A stretch of DNA of 64,000 nt. Origin: Colletes latitarsis (lineage: Eukaryota; Arthropoda; Insecta; Hymenoptera; Colletidae). The notes beneath the pieces were generated by a model that was not told where the DNA came from, made no database searches, and worked only from the letters and a program-made list of their open reading frames with translations. Where the stretch lies: assembly GCF_051014445.1 (NCBI RefSeq), contig NW_027488366.1, positions 16,076,001 through 16,140,000 on the forward strand. Direction: 5' to 3'. The position numbers were made by a program, and so were the translations under genes. This document shows, piece by piece, positions 1 to 15,000 of this stretch. The stretch's first letter is position 1, and the number at the start of each line of letters is the position of its first letter.

Positions 1-3000
1 AAGTATGTGAAAAACGCGAAGGTATGAGCCTGATGTGGGCAAATCCCAGACCTATCCCAGACCTAACTTGCGTTGTCCTCTAAGATATTGATGGAAACCA
101 GGTTTAATTGACTGTTTCAGTGTTGTAGCTTCATTACTACGTGATGCAATCCAGAAAAAGCCCAGGATCTAGCCATCAAGTATGAGAAATATGCGAAAGA
201 ATGAGCCTGATGAGAGCAAATCCCAGACCTAACCTAGACCTAACATGAATTATTCTCTAATATATTGATCGAAACCAGGTTTAGTTGACCGTTTCAGTGT
301 GGCCCCACATTACTGCGTGATCCAATCCAGAAAAAACCCAGGATCCGTTCAACAAGTATGAGAAGAATGCGAAAGTATGAGTCTGATGAGTGAAAATCCC
401 AGGCCTAACCTAGACCTAACATGCGTTATCCTCAAAAATATTGATCGAAACCTGGTTTAATCGACTGTTTCAGTGTGGTACCACATTACTATGCGATTCA
501 AACCAGAAGATAACCCAGGAGCTGTTCAACGAGTATGTGAAAAACGCGAAAGTATGAGCCTGATGTGGGCAAATCCCAGACCTATCCCAGACCTAACTTG
601 CGTTGTCCTCTAAGATATTGATGGAATCCAGGTTTAATTGACTGTTTCAGTGTTGTACTTCATTACTACGTGATGCAATCCAGAAAAAGGCCAGGATCTA
701 GCCATCAAGTATGAGAAATATGCGAAAGAATGAGCCTGATGAGAGCAAATCCCAGACCTAACCTAGACCTAACATGAATTATTCTCTAATATATTGATCG
801 AAACCAGGTTTAATTGACTGTTTCAGTGTGGTCCCACATTACGACGTGATCCAAACCAGAAAAAACCCAGGATCCGTTCAACAAGTATGTGAATAATGCG
901 AAAGTATGAGTCTGATGAGTGAAAATCCCAGGCCTAACCTAGACCTAACATGCGTTATCCTCAAAAATATTGATCGAAACCTGGTTTAATCGACTGTTTC
1001 AGTGTGGTACCACATTACTATGCGATCCAAACCAGAAAATAACACAGGATCTGTCAAACGAGTATGTGAAGTGTGCGAATGTATGAGCCTGATGAGAGCA
1101 AATCCCAGACCTAACCTAGACCTAACATGAATTATTCTCTAAAATATTGATCGAAACCAGGTTTAATTGACTGTTTCAGTGTGGTACCACATTACTACGT
1201 GATACAAACCAGAAAAAGCCCAGGATCAGTTCAACAAGTATGTGAAAAACGCGAAAGTATGAGCCTGATGAGGGCGAATCCCAGACCTATGCCAGACCTA
1301 ACATGCGTTATCCTCAAAAATATTGATGGAAACCAGGTTTAATTGACTGTTTCATCGTGGTACCACATTACTACGTGGTACAATCCAGAAATAGCCCAGG
1401 ATCTGTTCAACAAGTATGTGAAAAATGCGAAAGTATGATCCTGATGAGGGCAAATCCCAGACCCATCCCAGACCTAACTTGGGTTGTCCTCTAAAATATT
1501 GATCGAAACCAGGTTTAATGGACTGTTTCAGTGTGGTACCATATTACTAAGTGATGCAATCCAGAAAAAGACCAGGATCTAGCCATCAAGTATGAGAAAT
1601 ATTCGAAAGTATGACCCTGAAGAGGGCAAATCCCAGACCTATCCCAGACCTAACTTGTGTTGTCCTCTAAAATATTGATCGAAACCAGTATGAGCCTGAT
1701 AAGGGCGAATCCCAGACCTATCTCAGACCTAACTTGCGTTATCCTCTAAAATATTCATCGAAACCAGGTTTAATTGACTGTTTCAGCGTGGTACCACATT
1801 ACTACGTGATACAATCCAGAAATAGCCCAGGATCTGTTCAACAAGTATGTGAAAAATGCGAAAGTATGATCCTGATGAGGGCAAATCCCAGACCCATCCC
1901 AGACCTAACTTGGGTTGTCCCCTAAAATATTGATCGAAACCAGGTTTAATGGACTGTTTCAGTGTGGTACCACATTACTACGTGATGCAATCCAGAAACA
2001 GACCAGGATCTAGCCATCAAGTATGAGAAATATGCGAAAGAATGTGCCTGATGGGAGCAAATCCCAGACCTAACCTAGACCTAACATGAATTATTCTCTA
2101 AAATATTGATCGAAACCAGGTTTAATGGACTGTTTCAGTGTGGTACCACATTACTACGTGATCCAAATCAGAAAAAACCCAGGATCTGTTCAACAAGTAT
2201 GTGAAAAACGCGAAAGTATGAGCCTGATGAGGGCAAATCCTAGACCTAACCCAGGCCTAACATGCGATATCCTCTAAAATATTGATCGAAACCAGGTTTA
2301 ATCGACTGTTTCAGTGTGGTACCACACTACTACGTGATCCAAACCAGAAAAAACCCAGGATCTGTTCAACAGGTATGTGAAAAACGCGAAAGTATGAGCC
2401 TGATGAGGGCAAATCCCAGACCTATCCCAGACCTAACTTCCGTTATCCTCTAAAATATTGATCGAAACCAGGTTTAATTGACTGTTTCAGTGTGGTACCA
2501 CATTACTACGTGATCCAATCCAGAAATAGCCCAGGATCTAGCCATGAAGTATGAGAAATATGCGAAAGTATGACCCTGATGAGGGCAAATCCCAGACCTA
2601 TCCCTGACCTAACTTGCGTTGTCCTCTAAAATACTGATCGAAGCGAGTATGAGCCTGATGAGGGCAAATCCCAGACCTATCCCAGACGTAACTTGCGTTA
2701 TCCTCAATAATATTGATCGAAACCAGGTTTAATCGACAGTTTCAGTGTGGTACCACAATACTACGTGATCCCAACCAGAAGAAAATCCAGGATCTAGCCA
2801 TGAAGTATGAGAGATATGCGAAAGTATGAGCCTGATGAGGGCAAATCCTAGACGTAACCCTGACCTAACATACGTTATCCTCTAAAATGTTTATCAAGAC
2901 CAGGTTTAATTGAATGTTTCAGTGTGGTACCACATTATTACGCGAACCAAACCGGAAAGAACCCAGGATCCGTTCAACAAGTATGTGAAGAATGCGAAAG

Positions 3001-6000
3001 TATGAGTCTGATCAGTGAAAATCCCTGGCCTAACCTAGACCTAACATGCGTTATCCGCAATAATATTGATCGAAACCAGGTTTAATCGACAGTTTCAGTG
3101 TGGTACCACATTACTACGTGATACAATCCAGAAATAGCCCAGGATCTAGGCATGAAGTATGAGAAATATGCGAAAGTATGAGCCTGATGAGGGCAAATCC
3201 TAGACGTAACCCAGACCTAACATACGTTATCCTCTAAAATATTTATCAAGACCAGGTTTAATTGAATGTTTCAGTGTGGTACCACATTACTATGTGAACC
3301 ACACCGGAAAAAACCCAGGATCCGTTCAACAAGTATGTGAAGAATGCGAAAGTATGAGTCTGATCAGTGAAAATCCCAGGCCTAACCTAGACCTAACATG
3401 CGTTATCCTGTAAAATATTGATCGAAACCAGGTTTAATTGACTGTTTCAGTGTCGTACTTCATTACTACGTGATCCAAACCTGAAAAAACCCAGGTTCAG
3501 TTCAACAAGTATGAGAAGAATGCGAAAGTATGAGTCTGATGAGTGAAAATCCCAGGGCAAACCTAGACCTAACATGCGTTATCCTCTAAAATACTGGTCG
3601 AAACCAGGTTTAATTGACTGTTTCAGTGTTGTACTTCATTACTACGTGATCCAATCCAGAAATAGCCCAGGTATCTAGCCATGAAGTATGAGAAATATGC
3701 GAAAGTATGAGCCTGACGAGGGCAAATCCTAGACCTAACCCAGACCTAACATGCGTTATCCTCTGAAATATTTATCAAGACCAGGTTTAATTGATTGTTT
3801 CAGTGTGGTCCCACATTACTACGTGATCCAAACCAGAAAAAAACCCCAAAACCATTCAACAAGTATGTGAAGAATGCGAAAGTATGAGTCTGATGAGTGA
3901 AAATCCCAGGGCTAACCTAGACCTAACATGCGTTGTCCTCTAAAATATTGATCCAAACCAGGTTTAACGGACTGTTTCAGTGTGGTACCACTCTACTACG
4001 TGATACAAACCAGAAAAAACCCAGGATCTGTTCAACAAGTATGTGAAAAACGCGAAAGTATGAGCCTGATGAGGGCGAATCCCAGACCTATGCCAGACCT
4101 AACTTGCGTTATCCTCTAAAATATTGATCGAAACCAGGTTTAATTGACTGTTTCAGTGTGGTACCACTTTACTACGTGATCGAAAGCAGAAAAAACCCTC
4201 GATCAGGTCAACATGTATGATAAAACTGCGAAAGTATGACCCTGATGAGGGCAAATCCCAGGCCTAACCTAGACCTAACTTGCGTTATCCTCTAAAATAT
4301 TGATCGAAATCAGGTTTAATCGACTGTTTCAGTGTGGTACCACATTACTACGTGATCCAAACCAGAAAAAACCCAGGATCCGTCCAAGAAGTATGTGAAG
4401 AATGCGAAAGTATGAGTCTGATGAGTGAAAATCCCAGACCTAACCTAGACCTAACATGCGTTATCCTCCAAAATATTGATCCATACCAGGTTTAATGGAC
4501 TGTTTCAGTGTGGTACCACACTACTACGTGATCCAAACCAGAAAAAACGCAGGATCTGTTCAACAAGTATGTGAAAAACGCGAAAGTATGAGCCTGATGA
4601 GGGCAAATCCCAGACCTATCCCAGACCAAACTTGCGTTATCCTCTAAACTATTGATGCAAACCAGGTTTAATTGACTGTTTCAGTGTGGTACCACATTAC
4701 TACGTGATACAAACCAGAAACAGCCCAGGATCTAGCCCTGAAGTATGAGAAATATGCGAAAGTATGAGCCTGCTGAGGGCAAATCCTAGACCTAACCCAA
4801 ACCTAACATGCGTTATCCTCAAAAATATTGATCGAAACCTGGTTTAATCGACTGTTTCAGTGTAGTACCACATTACTATGTGATCCAAACCTGAAAATAA
4901 CCTAGGATCTGTTCAACGAGTATGTGAAGTGTGCGAAAGTATGAGTATGATGAGGTCAAATCCCAGACCAATCCCAGACTTAACTTGCGTTATCCTCTAA
5001 GATATTGATCGAAACCAGGTTTAGTCGATTGTTTCAGTGTGGTACCACATTACTACGTGATCCAAACCAGAAAAAACCCAGGACCAGTTCAACAAGTATG
5101 AGAAGAATGCGAAAGTATGAGTCCGATGAGTGAAAATCCCAGGGCTAACCTAGACCTAACATGCGTTATCCTCTAAAATATTGATCCAAACCAGGTTTAA
5201 TGGACTGTTGCAGTGTGGTACCACACTACTACGTGATACAAACCAGAAAAAACCAGGGATCTGTTCAACAAGTATGTGAAAAACGCGAAAGTATGAGCCT
5301 GATGAGGGCGAATCCCAGACCAATGCCAGACCTAACTTGCGTTATCCTCTAAAATATTGATGGAAACCAGGTTTAATTGACTGTTTCAGTGTGGTACCAC
5401 ATTACTACGTGATACAAACCAGAAACAGCCCAGGATCTAGCCCTGAAGTATGAGAAATATGCGAAAGTATGAGCCTGCTGAGGGCAAATCCTAGACCTAA
5501 CCCAAACCTAACATGCGTTATCCTCAAAAATATTGATCGAAACCTGGTTTAATCGACTGTTTCAGTGTAGTACCACATTACTATGTGATCCAAACCTGAA
5601 AATAACCTAGGATCTGTTCAACGAGTATGTGAAAAACGCGAAAGTATGAGCCTGATGAGGGCGAATCCCAGACCAATGCCAGACCTAACTTGCGTCATCC
5701 TCTAAAATATTGATGGAAACCAGGTTTAATTGACTGTTTCAGTGTGGTACCACACTACTACGTGATACAAACCAGAAAAAACCCAGGATCTGTTCAACAA
5801 GTATGTGAAAAACGCCAAAGTATGAGCCTGATGAGGGCGAATCCCAGACCTATGCCAGACCTAACTTGCGTTGTCCTCTAAGATATTGATGGAAACCAGG
5901 TTTAATTGAATGTTTCAGTGTCGTACTTCATTACTACGTGATGCAATCCAGAAAAAGCCCAGGATCTAGCCATCAAATATGAGAAATATGCGAAAGAATG

Positions 6001-9000
6001 AGCCTGATGAGAGCAAATCCCAGACCTAACCTAGACCTAACATGAATTATTCTCTAAAATATTTATCGAAACCAGGTTTAATTGATTGTCTCATTGTGGA
6101 CCCACATTACTACGTGATCCAAACCAGAAAAAACCCAGGATCTGTTCAACAAGTATGTGAAGAATGCGAAAGTATGAGTCTGATGAGTGAAAATCCCAGG
6201 CCTGACCTAGACCTAACATGCGTTATCCTCTAAAATATTGAGCGAAACCAGGTTTAATGGACTGTTTCAGCGTGGTACCACACTACTACGGGATCCAAAC
6301 CAGAAAAAACCCAGGATCTGTTCAACAAGTATGTGAAAAACGCGAAAGTATGAACCTGATGAGGGCAAATCCCAGACCTATCCCAGACCTAACTTGCGAT
6401 ATCCTCTAAAATATTGATCGAAACCAGGTTTAATTGACTGTTTTATTGTGGTACCACTCTACTACGTGATCCAAATCAGAAAAAACCCAGGAACCGTTCA
6501 ACAAGTATGTGAAGAATGCGATAGTATGAGTCTGATGAGTGAAAATCCCAGGCCTAACCTAGACCTAACATGCGTTATCCTCAAAAATATTGATCGAAAC
6601 CTGGTTTAATCGACTGTTTCAGTGTGGTACCACATTACTATGTGATCCAATCCAGAAAATAACCCAAGATCTGTTCAACGAGTATGTGAAGTGTGCGAAA
6701 GTATGAGTCTGATGAGGTCAAATCCCAGACCAATACCAGACTTAACTTGCGTTATCCTCTAAAATATTGATCGAAACAAGGTTTAATGGACTGTTTCAGT
6801 GTGGTACCACATTACTACGTGATCCAGACCTGAAAAAACCCAGGTTTAGTTCAACAAGTATGAGAAGAATGCGAAAGTATGAGTCTGATGAGTGAAAATC
6901 CCAGGCCTAACCTAGACCTAACATGCGTTATCCTCAAAAATATTGATCGAAACCTGGTGTAATCGGCTGTTTCAGTGTGGTACCACATTAGTAAGTGATC
7001 CACACCAGAAAAAACCCAGGATCCGTTCAACAAGTATGTGAAGAATGCGAAAGTATGAGTCTGATGAGTGAAATTCCCAGACCTTACCTAGACCTAACAT
7101 GCGTTATCCTCTAAAATATTTATCAAGACCAGGTTTAATTGATTGTTTCAGTGTGGTCCCACATTACTACGTGATCCAAACCAGAAAAAACCCCCAAAAC
7201 CATTCAACAAGTATGTGAAGAATGCGAAAGTATGAGTATGATGAGTGAAAATCCCAGGCCTAACCTAGACCTAACATGCGTTATCCTCAAAAATATTGAT
7301 CGAAACCTGGTGTAATCGGCTGTTTCAGTGTGGTACCACATTACTAAGTGATCCAAACCAGAAAAAACCCAGGATCCGTTCAACAAGTATGTGAAGAATG
7401 CGAAAGTATGAGTCTGATGAGTGAAAATCCCAGACCTTACCTAGACCTAACATGCGTTATCCTCTAAAATATTGATCCAAACCAGGTTTAATGGACTGTT
7501 TCAGTGTGGTACCACACTACTACGTGATCCAAACCAGAAAAAACCCAGGATCTGTTCAACGAGTATGTGAAAACCGCGAAAGTATGAGCCTGAGGAGGGC
7601 AAATCCCAGACCTATCCCAGACCTAACTTGCGTTGTCCTCTAAGATATTGATGGAAACCAGGTTTAATTCACTGTTTCAGGGTGGTCCCACATTACTACG
7701 TTATCCAATCCAGAAAAAGCCCAGGATCTAGCCATCAAGTATGAGTAATATGCGAAAGAATGAGCCTGATGAGAGTATATCCCAGACCTAACCTAGACCT
7801 AACATGAATTATTCTCTATAATATTGATCGAAACCAGGTGTAATTGACTGTTTCAGTGTGGTCCCACATTACTACGTGATCTAAACGAGAAAAAACCCAG
7901 GATCCGTTCAACAAGTATGTGAAGAATGCGATAGTATGAGTCTGATGAGTGAAAATCCCAGGCCTAACCTAGACCTAACATGCGTTATCCTGAATAATAT
8001 TGATCGAAACCAGGTTTAATCGACTGTTTCAGTGTGGTACCACATTACTACGTGATCCAAACCAGCAAAAAACCCAGGATCTGATCAACGAGTATGTCAA
8101 GTGTGCGAAAGTATGAGTCTGATGAGGGCAAATCCCAGACCTATCCCAGACCTCACTTGCGATGTCCTCTAAAATATTGATCGAAACCAGGTTTAATTGA
8201 ACGTTTTATTGTGGTACCACTTTACTACGTGATCCAAAGCAGAAAAAACCCTCGATCAGGTCAACATGCATGTTAAAACTGGGAAAGTATGAGCCTGATG
8301 AGGGCAAATCCCAGACCTATCCCAGACCTAACATGCGTTATCCTCAAAAATATTGATCGAAACCAGGTTTAATCGACTGTTTCAGTGTGGTACCACATTA
8401 CTACGTGATCCAAACCAGAAAAAAACCCAGGATCTTGTCAACGAGTATGTGAAGTGTGCGAAAGTATGAGTCTGATGAGGGCTAATCCCAGACCTATCCC
8501 AGACCTAACTTGCGTTGTCCTCTAAGATATTGATGGAAACCAGGTTTAATTCACTGTTACAGTGTGGTCCCACATTACTACGTGATCCAATCCAGAAAGG
8601 GCCCAGGATCTAGTCATCAAGTGTGAGTAATATGCGAAAGAATGAGCCTGATGAGAGTAAATCCCAGACCTAACCTAGACCTAACATGAATTATTCTCTA
8701 AAATATTGATCGAAACCAGGTTTAATTGACTGTTTCAGTGTGGTCCCACATTACTACGTGATCCAAACCAGAAAAAACCCAGGATCCGTTCAACAAGTAT
8801 GTGAAGAATGCGAAAGTATGAGTCTGATGAGTGAAAATCTCAGGCCTAACCTAGACCTAACATGCGTTATCCTCAATAATATTGATCGAAACCAGGTTTA
8901 ATCGAATGTTTCAGTGTGGTACCACATTACTACGTGATCCAAACCAGAAAAAAACCCAGGATCTGATCAACGAGTATGTCAAGTGTGCGAAAGTATGAGT

Positions 9001-12000
9001 CCGATGTGGGCAAATCCCAGACCTATCCCAGACCTAACTTGCGATATCCTCTAAAATATTGATCGAAACCAGGTTTAATTGACTGTTTTATTGTGGTACC
9101 ACTCTACTACGTGATCCAAATCAGAAAAAACCCAGGATCCGTTCAACAAGTATGTGAAGAATGCGAAAGTGTCAGTCTGATGAGTGAAAATCCCAGGCCT
9201 AACCTAGACCTAACATGCGTTATCCTCAAAAATATTGATCGACACCTGGTTTAATCGACTGTCTCAGTGTGGTACCACATTACTATGTGATCCAAACCAG
9301 AAAATAACCCAGGATCTGTTCAACGAGTATGTGAAGGGTGCGAAAGTATGAGTCCGATGAGGTCAAATCCCAGACCTATCCCAGACCTAACTTGCGTTAT
9401 CCTCTAAAATATTGATCGAAACCAGGTTTCATTGACTGTTTCAGTGTGGTACCACATTACTACGTGGTCCAATTCAGAAATAGCCCAGGATCTAGCCTTG
9501 AAGTATGAGAAACATGCGAAAGTATGAGCCTGACGAGAGCAAATCCTAGACCTAACCTAGACCTAACATGAATTATTCTCTATAATATTGATCGAAACCT
9601 GGTTTAATCGACTGTTTCAGTGTGGTACCACATTACTACGTGATCCAAACCAGAAAAAACCCAGGATCCGTTCAACAAGTATGTGAAGAATGCGAAAGTA
9701 TGAGACTGATGAGTGAAAATCCCAGGCCTAACCTAGACCTAACATGCGTTATCCTCAATAATATTGATCGAAACCAGGTTTAATCGACTGTTTCAGTGTG
9801 GTACCACATTACTACGTGATCCAAACCAGAAAAAAACCCAGGATCTGATCAACGATTATGTCAAGTGTGCGAAAGTATGAGTCTGATGAGGGCAAATCCC
9901 AGACCTATCCCAGACCTAACTTGCGATATCCTCTAAAATATTGATCGAAACCAGGTTTAGTTGACTGTTTTATTGTGGTACCACTTTACTACGTGATCCA
10001 AAGCAGAAAAAACCCTCGATCAGGTCAACATGCATGTTAAAACTGGGAAAGTATGAGCCTGGTGAGGGCAAATCCCAGACCTATCCCAGACCTAACATGC
10101 GTTACCCTCAAAAATATTGAACGAAACCAGGTTTAATCGACTGTATCAGTGTGGTAGCACATTACTACGTGATCCAAACCAGAAAAAATCCCAGGAGCTT
10201 GTCAGCGAGTATGTGAAGTGTGCGAAAGTATGAGTCTGATGAGGGCTAATCCTAGACCTATCCCAGACCTAACTTGCGTTATCCTCTAAAATATTGATCG
10301 AAACCTGGTTTAATTGACTGTTTTAGTGTGGTACCACTTTACTACGTGATCCAAAGCAAAAAAAACCCTCGATCAGGTCAACATGCATGTTAAAACTGCG
10401 AAAGTATGACCCTGATGAGGGCAAATCACAGACCTAACCCAGACCTAACATGGGTTATCCTCTAAAATATTTATCAAGACCAGGTTTAATTGAATGTTTC
10501 AGTGTGGTACCACATTACTACGTGATCCAAACCAGAAGCAAGCCAGGTTCTGTTCAACAAGTATGTGAAAAACGCGAAACTCTGAGCCTGATGAGGGCAA
10601 ATCTTAGACCTAACCCAGACCTAAGATGCGTTATCCTCTAAAATATTTATCCAGACCAGGTTTCATTGAATGTTTCAGTGTGGTACCACTTTACTACGTG
10701 ATCCAATCGAGAAATAGCCCAGGATCTAGCAATGAAGTATGAGAAATATGCGAAAGTAAGAGCCTGATGAGGGCAAATCCTAGACCTATCCCAGGCCTGA
10801 CTTGCGTTATCCTCCAAAATATTGATCGAAACCAGGTTTAGTTGACTGTTTCAGCGTGGTACCACATTACTACGTGATACAATCCAGAAACAGCCCAGGA
10901 TCTAGACATGAAGTATGAGAAATATGCGAAAGTATGAGCCTGATGAGGGCAAATCCTAGACCTAACCCAGACCTAACATGCGTTATCCTCTAAAATATTT
11001 ATCAAGACCAGGTTTAATTGGTTGTTTCAGTGTGGTACCACATTACTACGTGATCCAAACCAGAAAAAACCCAGGATCTGTTCAACATGTATGAGAAATA
11101 TGCGAAAGAATGAGTCTGATCAGTGAAAATCTCAGGCCTTACTTAAACCTAACTTGCGTTGTCCTCTAAAATATTGATGGAAACCAGGTTTCATTGACTG
11201 TTTCAGTGTGGTACTACATTACTACGTAATGCAATCCAGAAAAAGCCCAGGATCTAGCCATCAAGTATGAGAAATATGCGAAAGAATGATCCTGATGAGA
11301 GCAAATCCCAGACCTAACCTAGACCTAACATGCGTTATCCTCTAAAATATTGAGCGAAACCAGGTTTTAATGGACTGTTTCAGTGTGGTACCACACTAAT
11401 TCGTGATCCAAACCAGAAAAAACCCAGGATCTGTTCAACAAGTATGTGAAAAACGCGAAACTGTGAGCCTGATGAGGGCAAATCCCAGGCTTAACCTAGA
11501 CCTAACATGCGTTGTCCTCTAAAATATTGATGGAAACCTGGTTTAATCGACTGTTTCAGTGTGGTACCTCATTACTATGTGATCCAAAACAGAAAATAAC
11601 CCAGGATCTGTTCAACGAGTATGTGAAGGGTGCGAAAGTATGAGTCTGACGAGGTCAAATCCCAGACCTATCCCAGACCTAACTTGCGTTATCCTCTAAA
11701 ATATTGATCGAAACCAGGTTTAATCGACTGTTTCAGTGTGGTACCACATTACTACCTGATCCAAACCAGAAAGACCCAGGATCAGTTCAACAAGTATGTG
11801 AAAAACGCGAAAGTATGAGCCTGATTAGGGCGAATCCCAGACCTATCCCAGATCTAACTTGCGTTATCCTCTAAAATATTGATCGAAACCAGGTTTAATT
11901 GACTGTTTCAGCGTGGTACCACATTACTACGTGATACTGTCCAGAAACAGCCCAGGATCTAGCCATGAAGTATGAGAAATATGCGAAAGTATGAGCCTGA

Positions 12001-15000
12001 TGAGGGCAAATCCTAGACCTAACCCAAACCGAACATGCGTTATCCTCTAAAATATTTATCAAGACCAGGTTTAATTGAATGTTTCAGTGTGGTACCACAT
12101 TACTACGTGAACCAAACCAGAAAAAACCCAGGATCCGTTCAACAAGTATGTGAAGAATGCGAAAGTATGAGTCTGATGTGTGAAAATCCCAGGGCTAACC
12201 TAGACCTAACATGCGTTATCCTCTAAAATATTGATCCAAACCAGGTTTAATGGACTGTTTCAGTGTGGCAACACTTTACTACGTGATCCAAAGCAGAAAA
12301 AACCCTCGATCAGGTCAACATGTATGTTAAAACTGCGAAAGTATGACCCTGATGGGGGCAAATCCCAGGCCTAACCTAGACCTAACATGCGTTGTCCTCT
12401 AAAATATTGATGGAAACCAGGTTTAATTGACTGTTTCAGTGTTGTACTTCATTACTACGTTATGCAATCCAGAAAAAGCCCAGGATCTGTTCAACAAGTA
12501 TGTGAAAAACGCGAAAGTATGAGCCTGATGAGGGCAAATCCCAGACCTAACCTAGACCTAACATGAATTATACTCTAAAATATTGATCGAAACCAGGTTT
12601 AATTGACTGTTTCAGTGTGGTCCCACATTACTACGTGATCCAAACCAGAAAAAACCCAGGATCCGTTCAACAAGTACGTGAAGAATGCGAAAGTATGAGT
12701 CTGATGAGGGCAAATCCTAGACCTAACCCAGACCTAACATGCGTTATCCTCTAAAATATTGAGCGAAACCAAGTTTAATGGACTGTTTCAGTGTGGTACC
12801 ACACTACTTCGTGATCCAAACCAGAAAAAACCCAGGATCTGTTCAACAAGTATGTGAAAAACGCGAAACTGTGAGCCTGATGAGGGCAAATCTTAGACCT
12901 AACCCAGAACTAAGATGCGTTATCCTCTAAAATATTTATCCAGACCAGGTATCATTGACTGTTTCAGTGTGGTACCACTTTACTACGTGATCCAATCCAG
13001 AAATAGCCCAGGATCTAGCCATGAAGTATGAGAAATATGCGAAAGTAAGAGCCTGATGAGGGCAAATCCTAGACCTACCCCAAACCTAACTTGCGTTATC
13101 CTCCAAAATATTGATCGAAACCAGGTTTAATTGATTGTTTCAGTGTGGTACCACATTACTACGTGATCCAAACCGGAAAAATCCAGGGTCAGTTCAACAA
13201 GTATGTGAAGGACGCGAAAGTATGAGCCTGATTAGGGCGAATCCCAGCCCTATCCCAGACCTAACTTGCGGTATCCTCTAAAATATTGATCGAAACCAGG
13301 TTTAATTGACTGTTTCAGCGTGGTACCACATTACTACGTGATCCAAACCAGAAAAAACCCAGGATCTGTTCAACAAGTATGTGAAAAACGCGAAACTGTC
13401 AGCCTGATGAGGGCAAATCTTAGACCTAACCCAGACCTAAGATGCGTTATCCTCTAAAATATTTATCCAGACCAGGTTTCATTGAATGTTTCAGTGTGGT
13501 CCCACATTACTACGAGATCCAAACCAGAAAAAACCCATGATCCGTTCAACAAGTATGTGAAGATTGCGAAAGTATGAGTCTGATGAGTGAAAATCCCAGA
13601 CCTAACCAAGACCTAACATGCGTTATCCTCTAAAATATTTATCAAGACCAGGTTTAATTGAATGTTTCAGTGTGGTACCACATTACTACGTGATGCAAAC
13701 CAGAAAAAGCCCAGGATCTAGCCATCAAGTTTGAGAAATATGCAAAAGAATAAGCTTGAAGGGGGCAAATCCTAGACCTAACCCTAAAATATTGATCGCA
13801 ACCAGGTTTAATGGACTGTTTCAGTGTGGTACCACACTACTACGTGATCCAAACCAGAAAAAACCCAGGATCTGTTCAACAAGTATGTGAAAAACGCGAA
13901 AGTATGAGTCTGATGAGATCAAATCCCAGACCTATCCCAGACTTAACTTGCGTTATCCTCTAAAATATTGATCGAAACCAGGTTTAATCGACTGTTTCAG
14001 CGTGGTACCACATTACTACGTGATACAATCCAGGAACAGCCCAGGATCTAGCCATGAAGTATGAGAAATATGCGAAAGTATGAGCCAGATCAGGGCAAAT
14101 CCTAGACCTAACCCAAACCTAACATGCGTTATCCTCTAAAATATTTATCAAGGCCAGGTTTAATTGAATGTTTCAGTGTGGTACCACATTACTATGTGAT
14201 CCAAAGCAGAAAATAACCCAGGATATGTTCAACAAGCATGTGAAGAATGCGAAAGTATGAGTCTGATGAGTGAAAATCCCAGGCCTAACCTAGACCTAAC
14301 ATGCGCTACCCTCAAAAATATTGATCGAAACCTGGTTTAATCGACTGTTTCAGTGTGGTACCACATTACTATGTAATCCAAACCAGAAACAGCCCAGGAT
14401 CTAGCCATGAAGTATGAGAAATATGCGAAAGTATGAGCCTGATGAGGGCAAATCCTAGACCTAACCCAAACCTAACATGCGTTATCCTCTAAAACATTTA
14501 TCAAGACCAGGTTTAATTGAATGTTTCAGTGTGGTACCACATTACTACGTGATCCAATCCAGAAATAGCCCAGGATCTAGCCATGAAGTTTGAGAAATAT
14601 GCGAAAGAATGAGCCTGATGAGGGCAAATCCTAGAGCTAACCCAGACCTAACATGCGTTATCCTCTAAAATATTGATCGCAACCAGGTTTAATGGATTGT
14701 TTCAGTGTGGTACCACACTACTACGTGATCCAAACCAGAAAAAACCCAGGATCTGTTCAACAAGTATGTGAAAAACGCGAAAGTATGAGTCTGATGAGGT
14801 CAAATTCCAGACCTATCCCAGACTTAACTTGCGTTATCCTCTAAAATATTGATCGAAACCGGGTCTAATCGACTGTTTCAGCGTGGTACCACATTACTAC
14901 GTGATCCAAACCAGAAAAAGCCCAGCATATAGCCATCAAGTATGAGAAATATGCGAAAGAATGAGCCTGATGATAGCAAATCCCAGACCTAACCTAGACC

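Noticed and set aside
1734..1925. Recurrent ~63-aa ORFs of the MRYPLKYLSRPGLIDCFSVV type all over the window (e.g. 1734, 6042, 24140, 43743, 56058), and their minus-strand counterparts
   Set aside because: They are the same satellite frame read again and again, and they end at the TAA in CTCTAAAA once per monomer. 176 is not divisible by 3, so the frame changes in the next monomer. There is no domain and no sign of selection for coding.
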